The notes: a model not told the origin generated them from the sequence alone. Numbered from the stretch's first letter, positions 1 through 7,999 are shown. The stretch is DNA of 64,000 nucleotides from Salinimicrobium flavum (GCF_042684505.1 NZ_JBHULT010000012.1:62001-126000), one strand, 5' to 3'. A program made the numbers and translations.

Positions 1-88
1 GCACGTTTTAAAAGTACTGCAGGTACTGGTAGAGAAAGGGGCTTTGGAGATCACCGCCGGAAATAAATACAAACTGAAACATCTATGA
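1..88 (+). CDS. 3' end of an upstream gene, possibly recQ (partial)
   Basis: An open frame running from base 2 codes for about 28 residues and ends with TGA at 86-88. The stop overlaps the fmt ATG as ATGA, the usual sign of translational coupling. The peptide (VLVEKGALEITAGNKYKL) looks like the last strand and wing of a winged-helix domain. In Flavobacteriaceae a RecQ-type helicase often precedes fmt, so that is my guess from context. The fragment is too short to prove it. Confidence 0.4.
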   Translation, partial: HVLKVLQVLVEKGALEITAGNKYKLKHL

Positions 89-1032
89 GAAAATTAAGAA
101 TCGTCTTCATGGGTACACCCGATTTTGCGGTACAGACCTTAAAAAGTATTGTGGAAGCAGGATATGAGGTCGTAGGAGTGGTTACCGCTCCAGATAAACC
201 CGCCGGAAGGGGAAGAAAGTTACAGGAATCTGCCGTCAAAAAATATGCTGTTAAAAACGACCTGAAGGTTTTGCAGCCAACAAATTTAAAATCAGCGGGG
301 TTCCTGGAGGAACTTAAGAACCTCAAGGCAAATTTGCAGGTAGTGGTAGCCTTCAGGATGCTGCCAAAGGTGGTATGGGAAATGCCTGAGTTTGGCACTT
401 TAAATCTTCATGCCTCCCTCCTTCCCCAATACCGTGGTGCTGCACCTATCAACTGGGCGATCATTAACGGTGAAAGGGAAACGGGTGTCTCTACCTTCTT
501 TATAGATGAGAAGATCGATACCGGGGAAATGATCCTGCAGGAAAAGGTGGAAATAGATCCTGCAGAAAATGCCGGAAGCCTGCATGATAAATTAATGGAT
601 ACCGGAGCAAACCTTGTACTGGATACGCTCAGGTCTATTGAAAAGGGCAATTTAAAGACCACTTCTCAAAAAGATGCGGCTAATCTTAAACCCGCTCCTA
701 AACTTACACGTGAGAATACCCGCATAAACTGGGAAAAACCATTGGACGAAACCTATAACTTCATTAGGGGTTTAAGTCCATACCCTGTAGCCTGGACAGA
801 ATTGATGAATGGTGACGAACCAATGATGCTTAAAGTATATGGAGCCACTAAACAGGAAGAAGAACATTCTGAAGAAACAGGAAAGATTCTCGAAGCAGAT
901 AAGGAAGTGAAAATTGCAGTTCCCGGAGGTTATATTATTCTGAAGGAAGTTCAACTCCCCGGAAAAAGAAAAATGGCCGTTAAAGATCTTCTGAACGGAT
1001 ATAAATTTTCCCCAACTGCAAAAGTTCTGTAA
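85..1032 (+). CDS. fmt: Methionyl-tRNA formyltransferase
   Basis: Transfers a formyl group from 10-formyl-tetrahydrofolate to initiator Met-tRNA in the cytoplasm. The 315-residue protein has the usual family length. The N-terminal Rossmann-like domain begins with FMGTPDFA (residues 8-15). The catalytic segment has N107 and H109, the substrate loop SLLPQYRGAAPINW (111-124), and the IDTG aspartate at 145. The C-terminal OB-like domain starts near residue 205. The ATG overlaps the stop of the upstream gene by ATGA, which suggests one operon. No terminator is evident before the HU promoter downstream. Identification is by motif and is secure. Confidence 0.97.
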   Translation: MRKLRIVFMGTPDFAVQTLKSIVEAGYEVVGVVTAPDKPAGRGRKLQESAVKKYAVKNDLKVLQPTNLKSAGFLEELKNLKANLQVVVAFRMLPKVVWEMPEFGTLNLHASLLPQYRGAAPINWAIINGERETGVSTFFIDEKIDTGEMILQEKVEIDPAENAGSLHDKLMDTGANLVLDTLRSIEKGNLKTTSQKDAANLKPAPKLTRENTRINWEKPLDETYNFIRGLSPYPVAWTELMNGDEPMMLKVYGATKQEEEHSEETGKILEADKEVKIAVPGGYIILKEVQLPGKRKMAVKDLLNGYKFSPTAKVL

Positions 1033-1136
1033 ACCCTTATAGACACTGAAAAGAGAGCATTTCGATAAAAATCAACAAAGGTTATCAACAATTTAGCGAA
1101 GTTATTAACAATTCTTCTCATTTCCCTTGCCATTAC

Positions 1137-1166
1137 TTGCATGGCAAAGATTTCCATATAAATTTG
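1137..1166 (+). promoter_or_regulatory. Promoter of the HU gene
   Basis: TTG at 1137-1139 and TAAATTTG at 1159-1166 are separated by exactly 19 bases. This fits the Bacteroidota primary-sigma promoter (TTG at -33, TAnnTTTG at -7). It predicts a transcript start near 1172 and a leader of about 45 bases before the HU ATG. Confidence 0.75.
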
Positions 1167-1215
1167 TAGAGCATATTAATAAAAGTTTAACCAACAACTA
1201 TTAAAAACTCGAATT

Positions 1216-1488
1216 ATGAACAAAACAGATTTAATCGATGCAATGGCAGAAAACGCCGGAATTTCCAAAGCTGCAGCAAAGAAGGCTTTAGAATCTTTTC
1301 TTGGTAACGTAGAAAAGTCCCTTAAAAAAGGAGACCGCGTTTCTTTAGTAGGTTTTGGATCTTGGTCAGTATCTAAAAGAGCTGCAAGAGAAGGAAGAAA
1401 CCCACAAACCGGAAAGACAATCAAGATCGCCGCTAAGAATGTGGTTAAATTTAAGGCAGGAGCTGACCTACAGAAGGCTGTAAACTAG
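1216..1488 (+). CDS. HU-family DNA-binding protein
   Basis: A 90-residue histone-like protein that bends and compacts DNA as a dimer. The N-terminal helices ([20 protein letters not shown]) and the DNA-binding arm segment [12 protein letters not shown] followed by KNVVKFKAG are diagnostic for HU/IHF. It is a single-gene transcription unit with its own strong promoter and a strong terminator 28 bases after the stop. That fits the high expression of nucleoid proteins. IHF is possible on fold alone, but length and arm sequence fit HU. Confidence 0.96.
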   Translation: MNKTDLIDAMAENAGISKAAAKKALESFLGNVEKSLKKGDRVSLVGFGSWSVSKRAAREGRNPQTGKTIKIAAKNVVKFKAGADLQKAVN

Positions 1489-1515
1489 TTTTACCTTAAA
1501 CGCTAAAAAAATATT

Positions 1516-1543
1516 AAACTCTCCCAATTGGGAGAGTTTTTTT
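1516..1543 (+). terminator. Rho-independent terminator after HU
   Basis: A perfect stem AAACTCTCCC/GGGAGAGTTT with an AATT loop, followed by a run of T. It closes the HU transcription unit. Confidence 0.9.
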
Positions 1544-1564
1544 GTTAAATAATGTCAAGTCTCA

Positions 1565-1595
1565 TTTGAACCTGATGATTAATTTTTTAGATTTA
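1565..1595 (+). promoter_or_regulatory. Probable promoter of the YqgE gene
   Basis: TTTG at 1565-1568 and TAGATTTA at 1588-1595 are 19 bases apart. The last base of the -7 element is A instead of the consensus G. The position, 29 bases before the ATG, fits. Confidence 0.5.
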
Positions 1596-1623
1596 GAAGA
1601 AAGATTGCAAAATCAGGAAAATT

Positions 1624-2184
1624 ATGACTACACTAAAACCCGCCAAAGGACATTTATTAATTGCAGAGCCATCCATCACCGGAGATCTTTCCTTTAACCG
1701 GTCGGTGGTTTTGCTTGCTGATCACACAGAGAGCGGTTCTATTGGATTTATCCTGAACAAAGTGCTCGATTTCACACTTCAAGATCTTATCCCTGATATC
1801 AAGGGTAACTTCAGAGTTTATAATGGAGGGCCTGTTGAACAGGATAATCTTTATTTTATTCATAAAGTTCCGGACCTGATCCCTGACAGTATTGAAATAG
1901 CTGCCGGAATTTACTGGGGTGGCAACTTTGAAGTAGTCAAAGGTCTGATTAACGAGGATCTAATTACAGAGAATGAAATTAAATTTTTCCTGGGCTATTC
2001 CGGCTGGGATTGTGAGCAGCTTAACGAAGAACTCAATGCACACACATGGGTAGTTACAGAGAATAAGGATCACAAGGATATTCTCAACAGGAAACCACGT
2101 ACGTTCTGGAAAGATAAGATGATGCAATTGGGCGGCAGTTACGTGATCTGGTCCAATGCCCCTGAAAATCCTTCCTACAACTAA
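1624..2184 (+). CDS. YqgE/AlgH family protein
   Basis: A cytoplasmic protein of the YqgE/AlgH family (DUF179), 186 residues, the normal size. The opening (PAKGHLLIAEPSI, F-RSVVLLADH, GSIGFILNK), the central YNGGPV-DNLYFIHK and the later FLGYSGWDCEQLNEE are the conserved blocks. No biochemical activity is firmly established; in pseudomonads the homologue was linked to alginate regulation, which is unlikely to apply here. It is transcribed alone towards the oppositely oriented aminotransferase gene. The two reading frames overlap by four bases at their stops. Confidence 0.93.
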   Translation: MTTLKPAKGHLLIAEPSITGDLSFNRSVVLLADHTESGSIGFILNKVLDFTLQDLIPDIKGNFRVYNGGPVEQDNLYFIHKVPDLIPDSIEIAAGIYWGGNFEVVKGLINEDLITENEIKFFLGYSGWDCEQLNEELNAHTWVVTENKDHKDILNRKPRTFWKDKMMQLGGSYVIWSNAPENPSYN

Positions 2185-3026
2185 ACGAGCCTCGCCTGCA
2201 CATTTAATTTGGAGAGCAGATCTTTTGCTACCTCCATTTTAAATTCCTTTTTCCTGTATTTACTTACAGGTTGAATTCCCATGACCACATTTGTAATGAA
2301 CAACTCATCTGCCTTTTGCAGTTCAAAAGGAGAGATCGATTCTTCAACGAGAGTATAACTATCCAGTTTTTTTGTGATCTCTACTATCTTACCTCTAATT
2401 ATCCCTTTTAAACAACCATCTGTCACCGGCGGGGTCTTTATTACATTTCCCTTAACCAGGAAAAGATTGCCATTCAAAGCTTCAATAACACTTTTGTGCT
2501 CATTGAGCAAAAGACAATTTGCGTAATCGTTTTCTGCGGCAAAGATGCTCCCCAATACATTGATAGCTTTGTTGTTGGTCTTTACCCCTGAGAGAAGCCC
2601 ACTATTTACATAATGGTCCTTAAAAAGTTCCACCTCGTAAAATTCATCATTCAGTAAGTAGAACGGATCAGGAAGTGGTTCAGCGATCGCAACATATTCT
2701 ATATCATTAGTTTGAGGACGATAAAAACCACCTTCTTTTCGATAGACGGAAAACCTGATCCTCGCAGGGGAGTCCTGTAGATTATTGGCTTCTAACAGGT
2801 CTTGAATCTCCTGCTCCAGGAACTCGGGTGAAAAAGAAGAAGGGATCTCCATTCTCATGATCCTCATGGAAGCCATTAATCTAAAGTAGTGGTCTTCCCA
2901 AAAAATGAGTTTCCCATTAATTGCCCTAATGGTTTCAAATACTGAATCCCCATAGTTGAAGCCCCGGTTTTTCACAGAGAGGACGGCTTCACTGGAAGCC
3001 ACAATTTTTCCGTTTACATTGGTCAT
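2181..3026 (-). CDS. Class IV aminotransferase (BCAT/ADC-lyase fold)
   Basis: A PLP enzyme of fold type IV, about 281 residues. Related members act as branched-chain aminotransferase, D-amino-acid aminotransferase or aminodeoxychorismate lyase; the substrate cannot be told here. The N-terminal block NRGFNYGDSVFETIR and the glycine- and asparagine-rich segment SVIEALNGNLFLVKGNVIKTPP, followed by CLKGIIRG, are typical. The Schiff-base lysine is probably in SGVKTNNK. I chose the ATG at 3026 (MTNVNGK) over one nine codons upstream because the family starts here and the extra codons lie within a terminator hairpin. That terminator ends directly at the start codon. Confidence 0.88.
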   Translation of the reverse strand: MTNVNGKIVASSEAVLSVKNRGFNYGDSVFETIRAINGKLIFWEDHYFRLMASMRIMRMEIPSSFSPEFLEQEIQDLLEANNLQDSPARIRFSVYRKEGGFYRPQTNDIEYVAIAEPLPDPFYLLNDEFYEVELFKDHYVNSGLLSGVKTNNKAINVLGSIFAAENDYANCLLLNEHKSVIEALNGNLFLVKGNVIKTPPVTDGCLKGIIRGKIVEITKKLDSYTLVEESISPFELQKADELFITNVVMGIQPVSKYRKKEFKMEVAKDLLSKLNVQARLV

Positions 3027-3051
3027 AAAAAAAGCCCGTTTTTGAACGGGC
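3027..3051 (-). terminator. Terminator between START-like gene and aminotransferase
   Basis: On the minus strand GCCCGTT, a four-base loop and AACGGGC are followed by seven T and then directly by ATG of the aminotransferase. It should end the START-like transcript, or act as an attenuator for read-through into the aminotransferase gene. Confidence 0.75.
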
Positions 3052-3077
3052 AAAGGTACTATTTATAATAGGATTTT

Positions 3078-3464
3078 CTAAACGGAGCCAAGGACTTGTT
3101 TAAGGTCTGAGATCATATTCTCCCAAAGCATTTTTCCCTCGTCTACCTCACCTTCTTCGGCAAAATCTGTTACCATAATGGAGACGTCCTTCGTAATCTC
3201 GTCAACCTGAATACGAAGTTCAAAATAATAAGGTTCATCCTCGTCTGCCATCCAACGGAATTTCACTCTCTCCCCATTCTTCTTGCTGAGAAGTTTAGCT
3301 TGTTCCTCGCTTCCATCCCATATGAAGGTGAACATTTCCCCACGGGAATTCACATTGTCAGCATACCATTCACTTAGTCCCGAAGGAGTTGATATATAAT
3401 TATACAGTAAAGAGGGGGAAGCCTGGATTGGAAACTCCATTTCATACTTTATCTTGTCGTCCAT
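3078..3464 (-). CDS. START-like (SRPBCC) domain protein
   Basis: A 128-residue single-domain protein of the SRPBCC/AHSA1 helix-grip fold. Characteristic features are the opening YEMEFPIQASPSLLYNYIST, the LSEWYADNV block and FTFIWDGSEE. It lacks a signal peptide and so is cytoplasmic. Flavobacteria widely carry this gene next to the class IV aminotransferase, as here. The ligand is unknown. The fold call is solid; no function is assigned. Confidence 0.85.
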   Translation of the reverse strand: MDDKIKYEMEFPIQASPSLLYNYISTPSGLSEWYADNVNSRGEMFTFIWDGSEEQAKLLSKKNGERVKFRWMADEDEPYYFELRIQVDEITKDVSIMVTDFAEEGEVDEGKMLWENMISDLKQVLGSV

Positions 3465-3549
3465 TCTTCGGTTTTAATTGTTTCGGGCAATATAATTATT
3501 AATTGTGAACCCCGAAAAAAATCAAAATAAATATTTTTACAAAAGATAG

Positions 3550-3580
3550 TTTGCTACACGGTATTTTGTTTTTATATTTG
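3550..3580 (+). promoter_or_regulatory. Promoter of the tRNA-Met region
   Basis: TTTG at 3550-3553 and TATATTTG at 3573-3580 with a 19-base spacer match the Bacteroidota promoter consensus well. Transcription would start near 3587, before both the broken tRNA copy and the intact tRNA-Met. The intact tRNA would therefore be cut from a transcript with a long structured leader. Confidence 0.8.
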
Positions 3581-3631
3581 CACCCGCTAAAAGAAACCAG
3601 ATGCCTTACAGGCAAAGGTTTCAGGCGATAT

Positions 3632-3703
3632 GGCGAGGTAGCTCAGTTGGTTACCCGCCCGTACCGAACAGTACGTTCGGGCGGGGAGCGTCGGATTCAA
3701 AAC
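3632..3703 (+). pseudogene. Broken tRNA-Met copy interrupted by a palindrome
   Basis: Bases 3632-3653 repeat the first 22 bases of the intact tRNA-Met at 3714 exactly. A 32-base palindrome (3654-3685) follows. The copy then resumes with the 3' side of the D stem and the 5' side of the anticodon stem (3686-3699). Homology ends just past the anticodon position, which reads CAA instead of CAT. The variable loop, T arm and 3' acceptor strand are missing, so it cannot be a working tRNA. It sits 82 bases upstream of the intact gene in the same orientation, behind the same promoter. Confidence 0.88.
3654..3685. repeat. 32-base palindromic insertion in the tRNA copy
   Basis: The outer arms CCCGCCCG and CGGGCGGG pair. 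An alternative inner hairpin pairs CCGAAC (3664-3669) with GTTCGG (3675-3680), with CCCGC/GCGGG outside it. The element lies exactly between the D loop and the 3' strand of the D stem. No target-site duplication is visible. It resembles a small mobile palindrome (REP or MITE-like), but I saw no second copy in this window. Confidence 0.75.
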
Positions 3704-3713
3704 GATAAATAAT

Positions 3714-3787
3714 GGCGAGGTAGCTCAGTTGGTTAGAGCGTCGGATTCATAACCCGGAGGTCACGAGTTCAAATCTCGTTCTCGCTA
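3714..3787 (+). tRNA. tRNA-Met (anticodon CAT)
   Basis: A complete cloverleaf of 74 bases. The acceptor GGCGAGG pairs with TCTCGCT, including two G-U pairs. The D stem is GCTC/GAGC. The anticodon loop TTCATAA has CAT at 3748-3750. The T stem ACGAG/CTCGT has loop TTCAAAT. The discriminator is A. The CCA end is not encoded (CAC follows). The acceptor starts with a G-U pair instead of the unpaired first base of bacterial initiator tRNA, so elongator Met is more likely. tRNA-Ile with a modified CAT anticodon cannot be wholly ruled out by eye. Confidence 0.93.
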
Positions 3788-3793
3788 CACCTC

Positions 3794-3820
3794 AAAAAAG
3801 CCCCTTTTAGGGGCTTTTTT
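3794..3820. terminator. Terminator after tRNA-Met, bidirectional
   Basis: AAAAAAGCCCC, loop TTTTA, GGGGCTTTTTT. The symmetry gives a T run on both strands, so it can end the tRNA transcript and also the aconitase transcript arriving from the right. Confidence 0.9.
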
Positions 3821-3899
3821 ATTCATTTTATTTATTGAACCGTGTCTCTTGAAAAACGGTGGTGTGGGAAAACTAAACGCTTCTCACCTAAGGAGAAGA

Positions 3900-6632
3900 T
3901 CACTTCGCCTCTTTTAAAAAATCCCTGAGAATATATTGCAGGATACCCCCGTTACGATAATAGGCAACTTCGATCTCAGAATCAAGTCGCGATTTGGTCT
4001 TGAACTCAATTTTTTCACCCGATTCCTTTTCAGCGACCACATGGATAATCTTACCGGGGTGCAGTTCATCTGCAATTCCTGTAAAACTGAATTTTTCACG
4101 GCCTTCTATTCCGAGAGATTCTGAAGTTTGCCCGTCCATAAATTCCAGAGGCATCACTCCCATTTGCATAAGGTTACTGCGGTGAATACGTTCAAAACTT
4201 TCTGCAAGGACTATTTTTATCCCCAAAAGATTGGTGCCCTTTGCAGCCCAGTCCCTCGAAGAACCGCTACCATATTCCTTTCCGGCAATAACGATCAACG
4301 GGGTTTTATCTTCAGCATACTTCATGGCAGCATCAAATACCGTCATGGTCTCATTGGTGGGGAAATAAGTAGAATATCCACCTTCCTTGTCAGTGATCCT
4401 GTTCTTGATCCTTACATTGGCAAAGGTACCCCGCATCATCACTTCATGATTTCCTCTACGGGAACCATAGGAATTAAAATTCCTCAACTCCACTCCCTGG
4501 TTTTTCAGATATTTCCCTGCCGCAGAATTCTCTCCGAATGCTCCGGCAGGAGAAATATGATCAGTAGTAACAGAGTCCCCCAATAATAACAGGATTCGCG
4601 CATCCTTAATATCCTGGAGATCTTCAGGGGTTTCAGAAAGATCCTTAAAGAATGGAACTTCTTTAATATAAGTGGAATCATCTTCCCATACGTACTGCTT
4701 ACCTTCTGCAGTAACAAGGTTTTTCCATTGGTCTTCCCCTTCAAAGATCACGTCGTATACCTCTTTAAAATCCTCCACCCGCATACTGTCCTTAATGGTT
4801 TGGTTGATTTCTTCCTGGGTAGGCCATATGTCTTTAAGATGAACCGGCAGGCCATTTGGATCGTATCCCAAAGGATCATTGATAAGATCAATATCTACAC
4901 GGCCCACTAATGCGTAGGCGACCACCAGCATAGGCGACATTAGGAAATTCATTTTCACCTGGGGATGGACCCGGGCCTCAAAATTGCGGTTTCCTGATAA
5001 AACCGAAGCAACCACCAGTTCATTTTCATCAACCGCATCTGCGATATGTTTAGGGAGCGGTCCGCTATTCCCAATACATGAAGTACAACCGTAACCAACA
5101 GTGTGGAACCTGAGGGCATCCAGATCTTCAGACAAACCTGACCGATCCAAATAGGTGGTAACTACTTTCGAACCGGGAGCCAGACTGGTCTTAACCCAGG
5201 ATTTGGTGCGCAGTCCCCTCTCCAGTGCCTTACGGGCAACCAAACCTGCCCCAACCATCACGGCCGGGTTAGAGGTGTTGGTGCAACTGGTAATTGCGGC
5301 AATAACAATATTTCCATCACTAAGATGGTATTCGGCATTTTTGTATTTTATTTTTACAGAACGAAGTGCTCTTTCATTTTCTACTGTCACTTCCGGGGAA
5401 CCATGTTCTTCATTGTCCGTGAACTGGGTTTGAGAGCCTCCCTCTGCAAGCCAGCGGTTTTCCTGCCGGTCTTCTAAGGGAATATAATGTCTCAGGAATT
5501 CTTCTTTTAGCAATTCCTGAAACTTGACAGCCAGATCTTCTACAAAGATCTTGTCCTGCGGCCTTTTTGGCCCGGAAACAGTAGGTCGTAAACTACTCAG
5601 GTCCAGTTCTGCAATTTCGGAATACTCAATATTTTCATTCCCGGTTCGCCAAAGGAGATTGTCCTCACAATATTCCCGCACCAGCGCGATCTGCTCCTGA
5701 GACCTGTTGGTCTTTTCCATATAATCCAGTGTCTGGTTATCTATAGGGAAATAAGTCACCGTACATCCAAATTCCGGAGACATATTGGAGATGGTCGCCC
5801 TGTCTGTCACTGTGAGATGATCCAGGCCTTCCCCAAATACTTCCACAAATTTTCCCACTACCCCCACATCGCGTAAAAGTCTTGTGATGGTAAGCACCAT
5901 ATCTGTAGCGGTACATCCTTCCGGTATTTTACCGGTTAGCTTAAGTCCTACCACCTGGGGACAGGTAAAGTATACAGGTTGGCCCAGCATGGCTGCTTCG
6001 GCCTCTATTCCTCCTACTCCCCAGCCCAGGACACCAATCCCGTTCACCATTGGGGTATGGGAATCTAAACCTACCAGGCTATCAGGGAAAGCCCAGCCAT
6101 CTCTTTGCATAACCCCTTTAGCGAGGTATTCAAGGTTCACCTGGTGACAAATTCCCATTCCGGGAGGTACTACTGTGAAATTATTAAGACCTTTCTGACC
6201 CCACTTGAGCAGTTTATACCGTTCACTGTTACGCTCATATTCGCGTTCCACATTTTTGCTTTCGGAATAATTTGTTCCGAAGAAATCTACCTGGACCGAA
6301 TGGTCAATAACAAGATCTACAGGAATAACCGGGTTGATCTTGGTACCGTCACCTCCTTTTCTGGTCACTTCAGATCTTAAAGAAGCTATATCTACCACCG
6401 AAGGTACACCGGTAAAATCCTGCATAAGCACACGGGCAGGTTTGAAAGGAATTTCCTTGTCGGTGCCTTCAGAAGCCCAGTTTGAAAGCGTATCCAGATG
6501 TTCATCTGTAATAGCAAAACCATCGTGATTTCTTAATGCATTTTCAAGTAAGATTCGAATGGAAAAGGGCAGCCTGCCAACATTTACACCCTTATCTTCA
6601 AGTTTTCTCAGTGAGGCAATCTTATAATCCAT
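3900..6632 (-). CDS. acnA: Aconitate hydratase (AcnA/IRP1 type)
   Basis: Interconverts citrate and isocitrate through cis-aconitate in the TCA cycle, using a [4Fe-4S] cluster. The 910-residue protein matches the AcnA class. Cluster cysteines lie in SCTNTSNP and in the YGCTSCIGNSG motif. The swivelling C-terminal domain holds YGSGSSRDWAAKG and ESFERIHRSNL. I start it at the ATG at 6632 (MDYKIASLRKLED). The frame is open for another 71 codons upstream, but that extension is rich in unrelated residues and lacks family similarity. It is a stand-alone gene; the tRNA terminator downstream may serve it. Confidence 0.95.
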   Translation of the reverse strand: MDYKIASLRKLEDKGVNVGRLPFSIRILLENALRNHDGFAITDEHLDTLSNWASEGTDKEIPFKPARVLMQDFTGVPSVVDIASLRSEVTRKGGDGTKINPVIPVDLVIDHSVQVDFFGTNYSESKNVEREYERNSERYKLLKWGQKGLNNFTVVPPGMGICHQVNLEYLAKGVMQRDGWAFPDSLVGLDSHTPMVNGIGVLGWGVGGIEAEAAMLGQPVYFTCPQVVGLKLTGKIPEGCTATDMVLTITRLLRDVGVVGKFVEVFGEGLDHLTVTDRATISNMSPEFGCTVTYFPIDNQTLDYMEKTNRSQEQIALVREYCEDNLLWRTGNENIEYSEIAELDLSSLRPTVSGPKRPQDKIFVEDLAVKFQELLKEEFLRHYIPLEDRQENRWLAEGGSQTQFTDNEEHGSPEVTVENERALRSVKIKYKNAEYHLSDGNIVIAAITSCTNTSNPAVMVGAGLVARKALERGLRTKSWVKTSLAPGSKVVTTYLDRSGLSEDLDALRFHTVGYGCTSCIGNSGPLPKHIADAVDENELVVASVLSGNRNFEARVHPQVKMNFLMSPMLVVAYALVGRVDIDLINDPLGYDPNGLPVHLKDIWPTQEEINQTIKDSMRVEDFKEVYDVIFEGEDQWKNLVTAEGKQYVWEDDSTYIKEVPFFKDLSETPEDLQDIKDARILLLLGDSVTTDHISPAGAFGENSAAGKYLKNQGVELRNFNSYGSRRGNHEVMMRGTFANVRIKNRITDKEGGYSTYFPTNETMTVFDAAMKYAEDKTPLIVIAGKEYGSGSSRDWAAKGTNLLGIKIVLAESFERIHRSNLMQMGVMPLEFMDGQTSESLGIEGREKFSFTGIADELHPGKIIHVVAEKESGEKIEFKTKSRLDSEIEVAYYRNGGILQYILRDFLKEAK

Positions 6633-6964
6633 AGTCTTACTTTTTAAGTTAATATTTATTCTTCTTAATCGGGCAATTAGTTTTTTTTCAATTAGCTGCG
6701 TTAGGGAGAAAACTAAAGATAAGAAGAAGCTGATTAAATCCCGACCTATTTCACTTTTTTCATAACAAAAGAGCGGTAAATGTTTGACAGCAGATGAAGC
6801 GTTTAATTCGTTCCGGGCCCAATGATGGAAAAATTTATTTTTCAAAAGGAGTTAAAATCAAGGCTGATCTAAAAGAATTTCCATGTGCAAAATTTTTAAT
6901 TTCTTTCCTAAAGAAAATGTAAATTGTAATCAGGAAAAATCACCTGAAACCTGTTCCATTTCAA
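6633..6964. other. Divergent intergenic region, 332 bases
   Basis: AT-rich spacer between acnA (leftward) and the VOC lipoprotein (rightward), so it must hold both promoters. I could not place a full -33/-7 pair with confidence. An imperfect inverted repeat lies at 6930-6948 (TCAGG, AAAAATCA, CCTGA), and a similar one lies at 7917-7937 before the next transcription unit. Confidence 0.6.
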
Positions 6965-7507
6965 ATGAAAAATCATCAGCTAATCCTGTTGTTTCTCATA
7001 GCTTCAGCTTTGGTCAACTGCAATAATAAACCGCAAACTCAATATCCAATGGAAGAAAAGGAAAACCTGCCAAAAGAATCAGAGAAAGACACAACTCCCC
7101 GAGTGACAGGGATAGGAGGAATCTTCTATTTTTCCGAAGACCCGCAGGAAGCAAGAGAATGGTATTCCAAAAATTTAGGATTGGAGACTAACGAATGGGG
7201 GTCATCCTTTGAATTCAGAAATGCACATAGACCCGAAGAAATAAATTATTTACAATGGAGCCCTTTTAAACAAGGGAGTGAATATTTTGCGCCTTCCAAA
7301 AAAGAATTCATGATCAATTACCGGGTTCAAAATATTGAAGGCCTGGTCAGGAAACTTAATGAAAATGGGGTGACTATTATTGATTCAATTGAAGAATTCG
7401 ATTACGGTAAATTTGTTCACATCATGGATCACGAAGGCAATAAAATTGAATTATGGGAACCTGTTGACAGTGTCTTTACTGCAATGGGAGGAAAAACAAC
7501 GAAATAG
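6965..7507 (+). CDS. Lipoprotein with a VOC (glyoxalase-like) domain
   Basis: A 180-residue protein with a lipoprotein signal (LILLFLIASALVNC, Cys near residue 19) and one vicinal-oxygen-chelate domain. The domain runs from about residue 45 (GIGGIFYFSEDPQEAREWYSKNLGLETNEWG) to the end (HIMDHEGNKIELWEP). The GNKIELWEP strand with its metal-type glutamate is a typical VOC C terminus. VOC proteins are usually cytoplasmic; attachment to the envelope is unusual. The reaction is unknown. The next gene, a small lipoprotein 23 bases downstream, is probably co-transcribed. Confidence 0.85.
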   Translation: MKNHQLILLFLIASALVNCNNKPQTQYPMEEKENLPKESEKDTTPRVTGIGGIFYFSEDPQEAREWYSKNLGLETNEWGSSFEFRNAHRPEEINYLQWSPFKQGSEYFAPSKKEFMINYRVQNIEGLVRKLNENGVTIIDSIEEFDYGKFVHIMDHEGNKIELWEPVDSVFTAMGGKTTK

Positions 7508-7530
7508 AATAAACCAATCCAATACTTAAA

Positions 7531-7824
7531 ATGAAAAAAATTTTCTTTTATACTGCAATGCTGGGCATCATGATCTCTTGTGAGAAGAATCCTGAGGCTG
7601 AACTCGACCAGGCCCAGGAAACTGTAACAAAAATATATCTTCAGGAACAAAAGATGAGTGCGGGAGAAGTTTCCCAACAGGAACACAGGAGGCAGGTAGA
7701 TTCCCTCTATAAAGAATTAGAAAGGCTGAATGAGAATCTTAATGAGGAAGAAAGGGAGCAGCTGGAAGCATTTGCCCGTGAAAGATTTCTCAAGCTTTTT
7801 CCGAAAAACGCTTCCGCTGAATAA
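7531..7824 (+). CDS. Small coiled-coil lipoprotein, unknown function
   Basis: A 97-residue protein with a lipoprotein signal (YTAMLGIMISC, Cys 17). The mature part is almost all helical and charged (residues 20-97), with heptad-like spacing in VDSLYKELERLNENLNEEEREQLEAF, split here over two helices. No family is recognised. It lies 23 bases after the VOC lipoprotein in the same direction, so the two probably form an operon acting in the envelope. Start choice is clear: MKK followed by a hydrophobic stretch. Confidence 0.75.
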   Translation: MKKIFFYTAMLGIMISCEKNPEAELDQAQETVTKIYLQEQKMSAGEVSQQEHRRQVDSLYKELERLNENLNEEEREQLEAFARERFLKLFPKNASAE

Positions 7825-7999
7825 ATTTTTGTAAGGTTAAACCAGGATCAACCATTTATCCAAACTTCATTTTTTACTCCCGGAAAAATATTTTTTCTGA
7901 AATGAGCGGTGAGGATTCAGGTGAAAAATCGCCTGAATTCCTATTGCCGAAAATTTTTTAATTTTCTGAAATGCCCTTATCTTATAGGAAAATTACAAA

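Noticed and set aside
3654..3685. The palindrome as a plain terminator
   Set aside because: There is no T run after it and it lies inside tRNA sequence just before the intact tRNA.
3632..3703. A functional second tRNA with an intron
   Set aside because: The T arm and 3' acceptor strand are missing, so splicing out the palindrome could not give a tRNA.
6633..6845. A 71-codon N-terminal extension of aconitase
   Set aside because: Its residues do not look like the aconitase family, and the conserved start MDYKIASL fits the ATG at 6632.
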